Shown here: piece after piece, positions 40,884 to 52,237 of the stretch | Layout: every line of letters begins with the position of its first letter | Position numbering within the stretch: position 1 is the first letter of the stretch | Source: Prorocentrum cordatum | Taxonomy: Eukaryota > Sar > Dinophyceae > Prorocentrales > Prorocentraceae | Length of the DNA stretch: 64,000 bases | Direction of reading: 5' to 3' | NCBI GenBank assembly: GCA_963575745.1 | Contig: CAUYUJ010015290.1 | Location: 259,031-323,030 of the forward strand | Position numbers and translations under genes: made by a program | Notes under the pieces: model-generated | Told to the model about the DNA's origin: nothing | Seen by the model: the letters and a program-made list of their open reading frames with translations, nothing else | Databases searched by the model: none

Positions 40884-41819
40884 TTCCTCTTCTTATATTT
40901 TTACAAACCCGGGCGGGGGAAAAAAACCGCCCCCCCCCAAAAAGAAAACTGGACTCCCGGGATCTGGGGCTTTGGGACCCTCCGGACGGGCCTCGAAGCG
41001 GGGCCTCGCAGGGCGTTTTGCCAAGCCTTCCCAACACACCAAGGGCGATCAGGGGGGTCACCGGAGACAGCACAAGAGCGCTCCAAGAGTGACCGACGTG
41101 ACCTCAAGATGACCCAAGAGGCCTCCAGACGGCCCCAAAGAGGCCTCCAAGAGCACTCCCAAGAAGGCCCCAAGAGGCAAAAATCATTGGTTTTCTGGTG
41201 GTTTTCGGTGAATTTTGAGGTTCTCCTTTTTTCGGCTTCGCGACGCTCCAAGACGGCGGTCTTCTGGGCGTCCGAAGCCACCTGGGAGGCTCCCAAATCG
41301 CCCCACAACCATCCGAAAGGGCTTCCAAGCAATCCAAGGGAGCCTCGAAACAGCACAACACGGGTCCAAGATGGCCCTCAGAGAGCCCCATGGCGGCCCA
41401 AGATGGCCCCAAGACACCCTCCGAAGCATTCTAAATCGTGATCCTGTCGTTCAGGGAGACCGCAGTTGGAGGCAGGGTGGCCCGAGGAAGCCCCCAGGGC
41501 CCCGACAATACGCCCAGGAGGCCTCCAGAAGGCCTTAAGAAAGCCCGAAACAATTTTTGTGAGGCCCCCAGAGGCTCTCCAAGGAGGAGCCTCCGCAAAA
41601 AGAGCTGAGGAGGATGGGGAGAAAACGCAAGGTATGGCGAAAATGAAAGAAAAGAAGCATGGAGGGAGGATAACGAAAACATATATTATAGCGGCGATGC
41701 CGGAAAAGGCAACAAGGAGTTATCGCTAAATTGTCGGCTTGACTTTCCTGCTAGTCCGCCTGCATACCACAAACTTCAAGGACAAAGGTGCATGGCGCGA
41801 AGCGCCACTGCAGTCTTGT
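40884..41819 (+). mobile_element. R repeat, copy R3
   Basis: Head-to-tail with R2, separated by 15 bp of TG/TA repeat. Ends GGCGCGAAGCGCCACTGCAG then TCTTGTACACATATAT. Confidence 0.75.
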
Positions 41820-41839
41820 ACACATATATCAATATAAAG

Positions 41840-42040
41840 GTGGTGTACTCCATGTTGTGCAATCCATGTGGTGCAGTCTATGTTGTGAACAGATGTTGCG
41901 AATATATGTGGTGCAATATGTGTGGTGAAATATATGTTGTAATCTATATGGTACAGTCTACGTGGTACAATCGCCGTGGTACGATCTATATATATATATA
42001 TATGTGTATATATATATGTATATATATATATGCGTTGCAA
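41840..42040. repeat. GTGGTGCAATC-like and TA microsatellite stretch
   Basis: TGTGGTGCAGTCTATG and CGTGGTACAATC variants, then (TA)n. No gene. Confidence 0.75.
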
Positions 42041-42089
42041 TATATGTTTTGCAACCTATGTTGCGCCAGCACGTGGGGCAATCTGGCCG

Positions 42090-42285
42090 CGGCAACGAGT
42101 GGCGACGGTGGCGACGGGGCGGCGACGGCGGCAACATAGCCGCCAGACCGACGAACGGGCACAGACGCTGGCCTGCGACGAGGCGGCGACGGGGCCGCGA
42201 CGGCGGCAACATAGACGACAGACCGGCGCACAGGCCAAGACGACGGGCGGCGACCAGGCGGCGACGGCGACTACAGAGAGCCGCA
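42090..42285. repeat. ~66 bp tandem repeat, three copies
   Basis: GGCGGCAACATAGxCGxCAGA is followed by a CCGGCGCACAGG-like part, then GGCGGCGACGG. Frames are Arg/Ala-rich artefacts. Confidence 0.75.
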
Positions 42286-43035
42286 GTGCAAGCACTACTT
42301 GGGAAATCTGGATATTGTTCACTATGTGAATAAGCGCATACACGACAACATAAGTCAGTACATGAATGAACACATAAACACATATTTGATTCCAGAAATG
42401 AATACATGAGTGAATAATGGATATAGTAGTGGATAAGAAATGAATACATGCGTCCATCGAACACTCTGTAAACGTAATTCGATATCTTTATATCGAAATG
42501 GAACGATCTATACTGGTATCGATCGGTGATGGGATAGGTGGGGGATCGATCGATCGATCGTTCGATACATGATCTCGATTGATCGACAGGCAGGGGGATC
42601 GATCTATGATTCTGGGTCGAGGGTTCACAAGCCCTCACCCCAGATAAGATGGGCCCCGAGGTTCCTCAGGCCCCGTACCCCTTGATGGGGTGGCGGGGGG
42701 GGGGCGACGACGACGAGAGCAGCTGGACGTCCACCCTCCACCACGCCACGCCCACAGGGTCACGACCACATGGGGGGAGAGACATCGCGCAGGGGGGGGG
42801 GGGGACGAAGGCATCAGCATGAGGGGGGTGGTGGGGGGAGGAGGGGGGGCGGCGGAGCCCTGGATCTCTCTCTCTCTCTCATATATTTATATATTCATTT
42901 ATGCATATACGTATATGTATAACATAACCATACCACTTTCAGATAGAGAGTGACATCGATAGACAGACAACGGTATCGACAGACAGACAACGATACCGAT
43001 AGATCGTGATATCGTGAGGTCGACAGCGAAGACGA
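42286..43035. other. No gene; ATCGATCGATCG cluster and microsatellites
   Basis: ATGAATACATG-type repeats near 42360-42450, (GATC)n near 42540-42565, a G-rich stretch 42690-42850, (TC)n at 42866-42880, and (GACAGACAACG)n near 42960-43000. Confidence 0.6.
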
Positions 43036-44553
43036 TATATCAGAGTGAAGGGGCCGAACGGTCATTCACTGTCCCTGGGTGCGCGGCTGAAATGGGATTC
43101 CGCGGTGCAAATTCGTGTTGTTGTTGTTTGTTGTTGTTGTTGTTTGTTGTTGTTTGTTGTTGTTGTTTGTTGTCATCGTCCCACCCGCAACCCGCCCCGC
43201 GACCCACCCGCGACCCACCCCGCGACCCACCCCGCGACCCACCCGCGACCCACCCGCGACCCACCCCGCGACCCACCCCGCGACCCACCCCGCGACCCAC
43301 CCGCGACCCACCGCGACCCACCCCGCCCACCCGCGACCCACCCGCGACCCACCCCGCGCGCGACCCACCCGCGGCCCACCCCACGACCCACCCGCGACCC
43401 ACCCGCGACCCACCCGCGACCCACCCGCGACCCACCCCGCGACCCACCCGCGACCCACCTTCGACCCAAACCACGTTCAAGGTACAAACCACCATTTTCG
43501 GCGCCCGCGGCGGGCTTTTTTTGCATCCCTTCCAGGTGGAGAGCCCGCGACCAACTCGCGACCAACCCGCGACCCAAACCACGTTCAGGGTACAAACCAC
43601 ATTTTTCGGCGCCTGCGGCGGGCATCTTTTGCATCCGTTTCAGGTGGAGAGCCCGCGGCCCACCCGCGACCGCGTTCAGGTTACAAACCAAATTTTTCGG
43701 CGCCTGCGGCGGGCATTTTTTGCATTCGTTCCCGGTGGAGAACCCGCGACCCACCCGCGACCCAAACCACGTTCAGTGTACAAACCAATTTTTTCGGCGC
43801 CTGCGGCGGGCTGCTTTTGCATTCCTTCCAGGTGGAGGTGGAGAACCCGCGACCCACCCGCAACCCAAACCACGTTCACTGAACAAACCAATGCCGCACA
43901 AGCGCGGCGGCGGATTTTTGCATGCCGTCTGAGCCCGCAACGACCTCTTCAAGCCCCGCGCATCCACACCAGCCCGTCCAGCAACTCTGCCCTGGCGAGT
44001 TGCTTTGAGAAGTCGGGGAGCATACAATGGAAAAAAGGATAGCGTTGCCGTTATCTTGGAAAGGAAGGGGAGCAGGAGGAGTTAAAAGGGGACGAGGAGG
44101 ACGCGGAAGAAGAGAGGATGTAAGGAGAATGTGGAGAAAGAGGAGGAGGACGAGGAGGGGGAGAAGGGGGAGGAGGGGGGGGAGGAGGACGAGGAGGGGG
44201 AAAAGGGGGAGGAGGGGGAGGAGGGGGAGGAGGATGATGATGGACGACAATGGGAGGACGAAGATGGAGGCCGATGAGGGGGAGGACGACAATGGGAGGA
44301 CGATGATGGAAGGACGAGGGGGGGAGAGGGAGGACGAGGAAGAAGAGGAGGAGGACGAGGTGGAGGAGGAGGATGACGATGACGATGAGGACGAGGACGA
44401 GGACGAGGAAGAGGAGGAGGAGGAGGAGGAGGAGGAGGAGCAGAGCGCCATCGACAGGGAACGTGGGGGCCACGAGGTCCGCCGGTTCGACGACGTCCGC
44501 GTCGCCCGCGCCCGCCCCCTCACTCTTATCCGCAATTGCGGGGTGCTACGTAA
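43036..44553 (+). mobile_element. G-family head/tail element, copy G1
   Basis: Head ATATCAGAGTGAAGGGGCCG, then the GGTCATTCACTGTCCCTGGG block and (TTG)n. Tail CCCCCTCACTCTTATCCGCA, then TTGCGGGGTGCTACGTA. AGAGTGAAGGGGCCG at the head is nearly the complement of the tail's start, a short TIR. The interior has a GCGACCCACCC array (43185-43460), five ~100 bp repeats each with TTTTTCGGCGCCTGCGGCGG (43480-43930), and a GGAGGAC-rich block (44085-44445). Confidence 0.65.
43185..43460. repeat. GCGACCCACCC tandem array
   Basis: Unit of 10-13 bp (CCCGCGACCCA and CCCCGCGACCCA). The same satellite is inside G2. Frames are Pro/Thr/Arg/Asp artefacts. Confidence 0.95.
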
Positions 44554-44699
44554 GGAGACCGCAGGAACTTTTTTTCGATGGGTGGGGACGGTTGCCCCTA
44601 TAGTTGTCCCGTCGTTCCTTCCCGCCCAACCTCTTTACCCGCCTTTGGCCAATCTTATACGTTTTCTACATCTCTCCCTCTCTTTCTCTCGCTCTGTCG

Positions 44700-44746
44700 C
44701 TCTATTTCCCAGTGTGTATACATACATACATACATATATACATATA
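44700..44746. repeat. CATA microsatellite
   Basis: (TACA)n/(TA)n directly left of G2. Confidence 0.9.
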
Positions 44747-45201
44747 CAGATATCAGAGTGATGAGCCGAATGGTCTTTCACTGTCCTTGGGTGCGTGGCT
44801 GAAGTGGGACTCCGAGATGCGGATTATTGTTGTTGTGGCTGATGGTTTATGGTTGTTGTTGTTGTTGTTGTTGCTGTCGCCCCCCCCCGCGACCCGGCCC
44901 GCGACTCACCGGCAACCCACCCCGCGAGCCGCCCGCGACCCACCCGCGACCCACCCGCAACCCGCCCCGCGACCCACCCGCGACCCACCCGCGACCCACC
45001 CCGCGACCCACCCGCGACCCACCCGCGACCCACCCCGCGACCCACCCCGCGACCACCCACCTTGCTTGAACAAAAAATCAGCGCCTGCGGCGGGCTCGTT
45101 GTATACTTTGTAAGAATTAGGCGCCTGCGAAGGGTTTCTTCAGAGCCTCGCAGACTGCCACCGCCCCCTCGCTCTTATCCGCGACTGCGGGGTGCTACGT
45201 A
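44747..45201 (+). mobile_element. G-family head/tail element, copy G2
   Basis: Same head (ATATCAGAGTGATGAGCCGA) and same tail (CCCCCTCGCTCTTATCCGCG) as G1, but with a single short GCGACCCACCC array (44880-45060) and one GCGCCTGCGGCGGGC block. Only 455 bp, against about 1518 for G1. Confidence 0.68.
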
Positions 45202-45210
45202 TACGTGTAT

Positions 45211-45800
45211 CCGAGGTTGGGGTGTGATTTCGAAGTGGAACGCCCCCCCCCCCCCCTCGGTTTCGTGTTAGTGCTCTGAGTGCGTGCGAGGTGGGGCTGC
45301 GTCAGCGAGTGAGAGGGGGAATGAGGGGGAATCCCGTCTTTGGCTGCTAGGGCGAAATCCGAGCAAAAGACTCCCCTCCCGCATGGTTGACGGTTTTGGG
45401 CCCGCAGTTGTCCCGTGGTTGTCCCGTGGTTGTCCCGCGGTTGTCCCGCGGTTGTTCCGTGGTTGTCCCGAGGGTTGTCCCGAGGATTGTCCCGAGGATT
45501 GTCCCGATGGCTGTCCCGATGGTTGTTCCGATGGTTGCCCCGATACTTGTCGCGATGGTTGTCCCGGTGGTTGTCCCGGTTGATGACGGAGGAAACATGC
45601 GATCGGCGCCTTCGGCGCCTGGAGATCTTGGCCAACATGTAACAATCAATCCGATAGTTGTCCCGATGGTTGCCCCGATGGACGGAGAGATCAATCGATA
45701 CATCGTGAGGTCGATCGACAGATTGGTAGCGAGGTCGGTTGTGAGATCGATAGATCGATAATGAGGTCGATAGTTCGATCGTGAGATCGATAGATGGGTG
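45211..45800 (+). mobile_element. F-family element, copy F6, tail missing
   Basis: Head CCGAGGTTGGGGTGTGATTT, the conserved ~150 bp module, then a GGTTGTCCCG array (45400-45575) and GAGATCGATAG units. The usual CACAACCTCCTTATCACCCG tail is absent. Confidence 0.55.
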
Positions 45801-45829
45801 ATGGCAACGATCTTCTTGTCTCCATCTGT

Positions 45830-46495
45830 TTGAAACCTGGGAGGGGGGAAGAGAACCCGTCACCCCTGGCACCCTCCCCTCAAAACGGGACCCCCCAGAT
45901 CCGTGGCGTGGCCCTGGGGACCCCCTGGACGCCATTGCAGAAGGCCCCTAAGACTTTCTGGGCCTCCTGGGCGCCCCTGCTGGGCCCAGCCAACGGGCCC
46001 AAACCGGTCAGGAGCCCCGAGAGGCCCCAGACATCCACCAGCCGCCCGAAGACGACCCAAATACGACCCCCAAGAGGCTTTCGAAACGCAGAAAACTATT
46101 AACCTCCCATGATTTTGACATGATTTTGGGAATGGTCTGTTGGTCTGTTCCTAGGCCTTCTCGGCGTCCGAGACCACCCAGGAGGCCCGGACATCTCCCC
46201 CAAACTATCCACAATTGCTTCCAGGCAATCTAGAAGAGCCCCAACACGGCCCAACATGGTCCCAAGAGGGCCCGAAGAAAGCCCCATGACGGCCCAAGGT
46301 GGACCCAAAACGCCACCCGGAGCATTCCAAATCGTGACCTGGTCGTTCAAGGAGACCGCGGTTGGAAGTAGGGTGGCCCGAGGAATCCCCCAAAGGCGCC
46401 CAGGAGGCCTCTAGGAGGCCCTAAGAAGCCCTTACAACTTTCGTGAGGCCCCGAAGAGGCTTTCAGGGTAGGCCAAGAATGAGGAATAATAAATA
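45830..46495 (+). mobile_element. R-like repeat, diverged partial copy
   Basis: Begins at GAAACCTGGGAGGGGGGAAG. It contains GGCCCAAGA-type blocks, TCGGCGTCCGAGACCACCCA and a CCAAATCGTGACCTGGTCGT block in R order, and breaks off before the GGCGCGAAGCGCC end. Confidence 0.6.
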
Positions 46496-46507
46496 TGATG
46501 GCAAGAT

Positions 46508-47119
46508 CGGAGGTGAGGGGGTGAGATCGAAGTGGAACGGATAGCCCCCCTACCGGGACATCGGTTTCGGTTTCGTGTTCGTGCGTGCCGTGCGTGCGGG
46601 CGAGGCGAAGCTGCGTGGGCGGGCGAGAAGAAAGTCTCCTCCGGCTGAGGCGCGGCCGGACCAAATGTTTCCTCTCCGGGGTCCGGTGGTGCGCGGTGTC
46701 CCGCTGGTGTCCCGCCTGCGGCTGAGGCGCGGCCAGACCAATTGTTTCCTCTGCGGGGGCCGGTGGCGCGCGGTGTTCCGCCGGTGTCCCGTCGGTGTCC
46801 CGATGATGATGATGATGATGATGCTGATGATGATGATGATGATGAAGATGGTGATGATGATGATGATGATGATGTCGATGATGATGATGATGCCAATGAT
46901 GTTGATGATGATGATGGTGATGGTGGAGATGATGATGGTGTCCGGTGATGGTGATGTTGACGATGTTGGTGATGATGATGATGATGGTGATGGTGGTGAT
47001 GATGATGGTGTCCCGATGATGATGAAGTTGATGATGATGTTGCCTATGATGATGATGATGATTATGTCCCCGTGATGATGATGATCCTGATAATGTTGAT
47101 GATTATGAGATGATGATGA

Positions 47120-47162
<43 letters not shown>

Positions 47163-48064
47163 GTGGTGTCCTCATGATGATGATGATGAGGTTGATGATG
47201 ATGCTGTTGATGATGATGGTGATGATTATGGTGTCCCGATGATGCTGATGTTGATGATGATGACGATGATGGTGTCCCGATGATGATGATGCTGGTGATG
47301 ATAATGATGATAATGATGATGATGATTAGGATGATGGTGTCAGGATGAGGGTGATTTTGATGATGGTGGCCCGATGATGGTGATGATGATGCTGATGTTG
47401 ATGATTATGGTGTCCCGATGATGATGATGGTGATGATGATGTTGGTGACGATGATGATGGTGTCCCGATGATGATGATGTAGATGATGATGATGCTGCTG
47501 ATGATGATGATGATGATGGTGTCCCGATGATGATGATGTTGATGATGTTGTTCATGATGGTGATGATAAGATGGTGACGATGATGATGATCGTGGTGTTC
47601 CGATTCTGATGATGATGGTGTCCCGATGATGATGATGTCGAAGATGATGATGGTGACGATGATGGTGTCCCGATGATGATGATGGTGATGGTGATGATGA
47701 TGTTGATGATGGTGATGAGGTGATGATGATGATGGTGTCCCGGTGATGATGATGATGATGATGATGTGGATGACGTTGATGACGATGATGTTGATGATGA
47801 TGACGACGTTGATTGTGAGATCGATTGTGAGACCGATCGTGAGATCGATAGTGAGACCAGAATGTGAGATCGATTGTGAGATCGATAGTGAGATCGATCG
47901 AATGAAATAGACCGAGTGAGATCGACTGTGAGATCGAACGAATGAGATCGATCGAGCGAGACTGCTAGTGAGATCGATAGTGAGATCGATAGTGAGACCG
48001 ATCGAGTGAGACGTTGATTCCTCCCTCCCCCGAACCTCCTTATCACCCGAAGGGTGGTCGTATA
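46508..48064 (+). mobile_element. F-family element, copy F3, filled with GATGAT
   Basis: Head CGGAGGTGAGGGGGTGAGAT and the conserved module to about 46800. Then comes a ~1 kb (GATGAT)n array with GTGTCCCGATGATG interruptions (46800-47805), then GAGATCGATAGT units and the tail CGAACCTCCTTATCACCCGA with GGTCGTATAGG. The array replaces the GTGTCCCGTGG satellite of F2, F4 and F5. Confidence 0.65.
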
Positions 48065-48068
48065 GGTA

Positions 48069-48189
48069 ATGCATAAACTCATGAGAACGACGATGCCAGA
48101 AACGGCAACATGAAGTTCTCTGCTCTTCCGCCTGCATTCCAAACTACAAGTACCGAGGTGCATGGTGCGAAGCGCCAATGTAGTCTTGT
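48069..48189 (+). repeat. R repeat, 3'-end fragment
   Basis: Only the last ~120 bp of R are present (GATGCCAGAAACGGCAACAT, then GGTGCGAAGCGCCAATGTAG, then TCTTGT), wedged between F3 and F4. 5' truncation fits retroposition. Confidence 0.7.
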
Positions 48190-49346
48190 CGGAAGTTGCG
48201 GGGTGGACCGCAATGGAACGGAGACCCCCAACCGGGAAATCGTTTCGTTTCGTTCGTGTCGTGCGTGCGGGCGAAGCGAAGCTGCGTGGGCGCGCGCGAG
48301 GAATGAACCCGTCGTTGCTAGGGCGAAGTCAAGACAAATGATTCTCCCCCGTCCGTCCGTCCATCCGGCGGTGGCCCTCGTGGTCCCTCGGTGTCCCGTG
48401 GTGTCCGCCGTTGCTAGGGCGAAGTCAAGACAAATGATTCTCCACCGCCCGCCCGTCCGTCCGTCCGGCGGTGGCTCGCGGTGTCCCGCGATGTCCCGTG
48501 GTGTCCCGTTGAGTGAGATCGATAGTGAGATCGATGTGGTGCCCCGAGGTGTCCCGCGGTGTCCCAAAAGGTGAGATCGATAGTGAGATCGATAAGAGAT
48601 CGACGGGTGTCCCGTGGTATCCCATTGAGTGAGGTCGATAATGAGATCGATGTGGTGCCCCGTGGTGTCCCGTTGAGTGAGATCGATAATGAGATCGACA
48701 AGTGTCCCGTGGTGTCCCCTGGTGTCCTGTGGTGTCCCAGAAAGTGAGATCGATAGTGAGATCGATGTGGTGTCCCGTGGTGTCCCAGAAAGTGAGATCG
48801 ATAGTGAGATCGATGGTGAGATGGATGTGGTGCCCCGAGGAGTCCCCAAAAATGAGATCGATAGTGAGATCGATAGAGATCGACAGGTGTCCCGCGGTGT
48901 CCCGTTGAGTGAGATCGATAGTGAGATCGATGTGGTGCCCCGAGGTGTCCCGTGGTGAACCAAAAAGTGAGATCGATGGTTAGATCGATAGTAAGATCGA
49001 CAGGCGGCCCGTGGTGTCCCGTTGAGTGAGATCGATAGTAAGATCGATAATGAGCTCGATGTTGTCTCCCGAGTTGTCCCGTGGTGTCCTATGGTGTCCC
49101 GTTGAGTGAGATCGATAGTGAGATCGATGGTGAGACCGATAATGAGATCGCGAGGTGTCCCGCGGTGTCCCGTGGTTCCCCGTGGTGTCCCGTTGAGTGA
49201 GATCGATAATGACATCGACAAGTGTCCCGTGGTGTCCCGTGGTGTCCCGTTGAGTGAGATCGACAGTGAGATCGATTGAGTCAGATGTTAGTTCCCCCCC
49301 TCTCCCATCCCACAACCTCTTTATCACCCGAGGGGTGGTCGTATAG
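48190..49346 (+). mobile_element. F-family element, copy F4
   Basis: Head CGGAAGTTGCGGGGTGGACC. The module part GGCGAAGTCAAGACAAATGA is duplicated (48330 and 48420). A GTGTCCCGTTGAGTGAGATC array follows, then the tail CACAACCTCTTTATCACCCG and GGTCGTATAGG. Confidence 0.7.
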
Positions 49347-49380
49347 GTATGTGTATATGTATACACATACTCTTATACGT

Positions 49381-50842
49381 CGGAGGTTGGGGGGTGAGAT
49401 CGCAATGGAACGGAGACCCCCAACCGGCAAATCGTTTCGCTTCGTTCGTGTCATGCGTGCGGGCGAGGCGAAGCTGCTTGGGCGCGCGAGAGGAATCAAC
49501 CCGCCGTTGCTAGGGCGAAGTCAAGACAAATGATTCTCCCCCCCCCGCCCGTCCGTCCGTCCGTCGGTGGCTCGCAGTGTCCTGCGGTGTCCCGCGGTAT
49601 CCCAAAAAGTGAGATCGATAGTGAGATCGATAGTGAGGCAGATAGTGAGATCGATAATGAGATCGATACTCAGATCGATGTGGTGCCCCGAGGTGCCCCA
49701 GAAAGTGAGATCGATAGTGAGATCGATAGTGAGATCGACACGTGTCCCGTGGTGTCCCGGTGAGTGAGATCGATAGTGAGATCGATACTGAGCTCGATGT
49801 GGTGCTCCGAGGTGTCCCAAAAAGTGAGACCGATAGTGAGATCGATGGTGAGATCGACAGGTGCCCCGCGGTGTCCCGTGGTGCCCCGTTGAATGAGATC
49901 GATGATAAGATCGATGTGGTGTCCCGAGGTGTCCCATGGTGTTCCGTGGTGTCCTATGGTGTCCCGTTGAGTTAAATCGATAGTGAGATCGATAATGAGA
50001 TCGATAGAAATATCGACAGGTGTCCCGTGGTGTCCCGTTGAGTGAGATCAATAGTGAGATCGATAGTGAGATCAGTGTGGTGCTCCGAGGTGTCCCGTGG
50101 TGTCCCAAAAAGTGAGATCGATAGTGAGATCGATAGGTGCCCCGCGGTGTCCCGTGGTGTCCCGTTGAGTGAGAGATGTGGTGCCCGTAGGTGTCCCATG
50201 GTGCTCCGTGGTGTCCTATGGTGTCCCGTTGAGTGAAATCGATAATGAGATCGATAATGAGATCGAGACGTGTCCCGCGGTGTCCCGTGGTGTCCTGTGG
50301 TGTCCCGTTGAGTGAGATCGATAATGAGATCGACAGTGAGATCGACAAGTGTCCCGTGGTGTCCCGTTGAGTGAGATCGATAGTGAGATGGATGTGGTGC
50401 CCCGAGGTGTCCCCTGGTGTCCTGTGGTGTCCCAGAAAGCGAGATGGATAGCGAGATGGATAGTGAAATCGATGTGGTGCCCCGAGGTGTCCCAAGAAGT
50501 GAGATCGATCATGAGATCGATAATGAGATCGACAGGTGTCCTGTGGTGTCCCGTTGAGTGAGATCGATAATGAGATCGATATGGTGTCCCGGGGTGTCCC
50601 GTGGTGTCCTATGGTGTCCCGTTGGGTGAGATCGATTATGAGATCGATAATGAGATCGAGAAATGTCCCGCGGTGTCCCGTGGTGTCCTGTCGTTTCCCG
50701 TTGAATGAGATCGATAGTGAGATCGACAAGTGTCCCGTGGTGCCCCGTTGAGTGAGATCGATAGTGAGATCGATTGAGTCAGATGTTGGTTCCCCGCCCT
50801 CCCCCCCACAACCTCCTTATCACCCGAAGGGTGGTCGTATAG
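49381..50842 (+). mobile_element. F-family element, copy F5
   Basis: Head CGGAGGTTGGGGGGTGAGAT, ~200 bp module, ~1.15 kb array of GTGTCCCGTGG and GAGATCGATAG units, tail CACAACCTCCTTATCACCCG then GGTCGTATAGG. The 402-codon minus-strand frame is the array read in phase. Confidence 0.75.
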
Positions 50843-51516
50843 GTTTACATATATGCATGTATATATGTGTGTGTACCTTGGGGTTGTTAATCACAGCAAT
50901 AAACATAAATAGCATGCACATTGGTATGGATACATGCTGACAAAGATATAATTACGTAATGAAGTCCGTACATACACACATCTGTATATGTGTATAGTGA
51001 AAGTGGAAACGAATGACACCGATGCAGGTTGTTCGTTGGATGGAGACGATCGTCACGATGGTTGTCCCGTCGTTGGCCCCATTCCCAATTTAGTTATCGG
51101 CCTTTGGCTTGTATCACAGGTTTGCGCGTGTGTATACATACACATAGATGTATGTATCTACATATATATACATATATATACGTATGCATTGTTATCTCTG
51201 TTTCTCTCTTTCTTTCTCTCTCTGTCTCCCTCTCCCCATCTCTCTCTGTCTCTCCCTCCCTCCTTCTCGCTCTCTCTCTCTCTCTCACTCTCTCTTTCTG
51301 CAAGCCTCTATGTGTTTCTTTCTCTCGGGGGCTGAGGGGGGGGGGGGGAGCAGGCGTCCCAAGCCAGCACGCGGGCGGCATCAGGGCCCTCGACAAGGAC
51401 ACCCTGCTGCGGCCACCGGGTGCTCAACCACGACAGTGCCAAGATCTCGCACTCTTGAAATGCCAGGATGGCCTCGAAACAAGACCTGGCAACTCACAGG
51501 AGTCTTTTCCTTTCGC

Positions 51517-51564
<48 letters not shown>

Positions 51565-51678
51565 TTTCTCTCTTTCTCTCTCTCTTTCTCCCTCACTTCC
51601 TCTCTCCCTCTCTCTCCCTCTCTCTCCCACGCCCCTCCTTCTCCCTCCCTGTCCTTCCCTTCCCCTCTCTCTGTGCCC
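50843..51678. other. Spacer with TC and TG microsatellites; no firm gene
   Basis: TATA-rich 50845-50870 and 51150-51185, (TC)n at 51195-51300, (TG)n at 51521-51562, (TC)n to about 51680. Between them, 51345-51520 is a non-repetitive block with exon-like composition on the plus strand (SQHAGGIRALDKDTLLRPPG after a GGAGCAG acceptor-like site). It is too weak to call. Confidence 0.5.
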
Positions 51679-51896
51679 TGAAAATACTGATCACACTATC
51701 CCTCCAACCAAGCACTTGATGCAAGCACGAGATATGATAAATCATATCAATTCATCTCCGTACTCAAAACAAACGCGAGTAGGTGCGTCGTCCACCCTCC
51801 CGCCCAGCTTGTGAGCCACAGCGGCCACGGTCGAGAAGGAAATCTAATTCACCACCGCCCTAAATCTCACATCCTTGCCTACCTGATTTTCGCACA
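51679..51896 (-). repeat. 3' LTR of the copia element
   Basis: Minus strand TGTGCGAAAATCAGG..CAGTATTTTCA. Matches 60508-60720 along its whole length, with one 3-bp indel. Confidence 0.88.
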
Positions 51897-52237
51897 GGAA
51901 AAGAATGCGTCGCAAGTTCAGCAACAATCCTGCAAACTATTCATGAATGTGCTTGTCGGTTCGACCGGCCAAAGCCGTCCGCACACCGAACAACAAATAT
52001 CAATCTATCAGATCAAATCTTGAACAACAAATACCAAGATATCCAATCGACTCTTCAGAATATCAAATCAAATCCTGCTGCAAACATAATTTCCTCACTT
52101 AAGAAGATGCATTCGTCATCTCGTCACCGGGGAGGGTGCACGCACAATCTTCTCAACCAACCAACGTAAATACAAAGTTTGCAGCGAATCTCAATACAAT
52201 CTCTTCCACCACCCAACGTAAACACAAAGTTGCAATC
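51897..52237 (-). other. Copia 3' untranslated region
   Basis: A+T-richer, no frame. Contains a duplicated phrase (CAACCAACGTAAATACAAAG at about 52157 and a similar one near 52210). Confidence 0.6.

Noticed and set aside
49521-50729. 402-codon minus-strand frame (Ser/Ile/Thr/His-rich)
   Set aside because: Produced by the GTGTCCCGTGG / GAGATCGATAG array, whose unit length keeps phase; all six frames are similarly open in F2 and F4.
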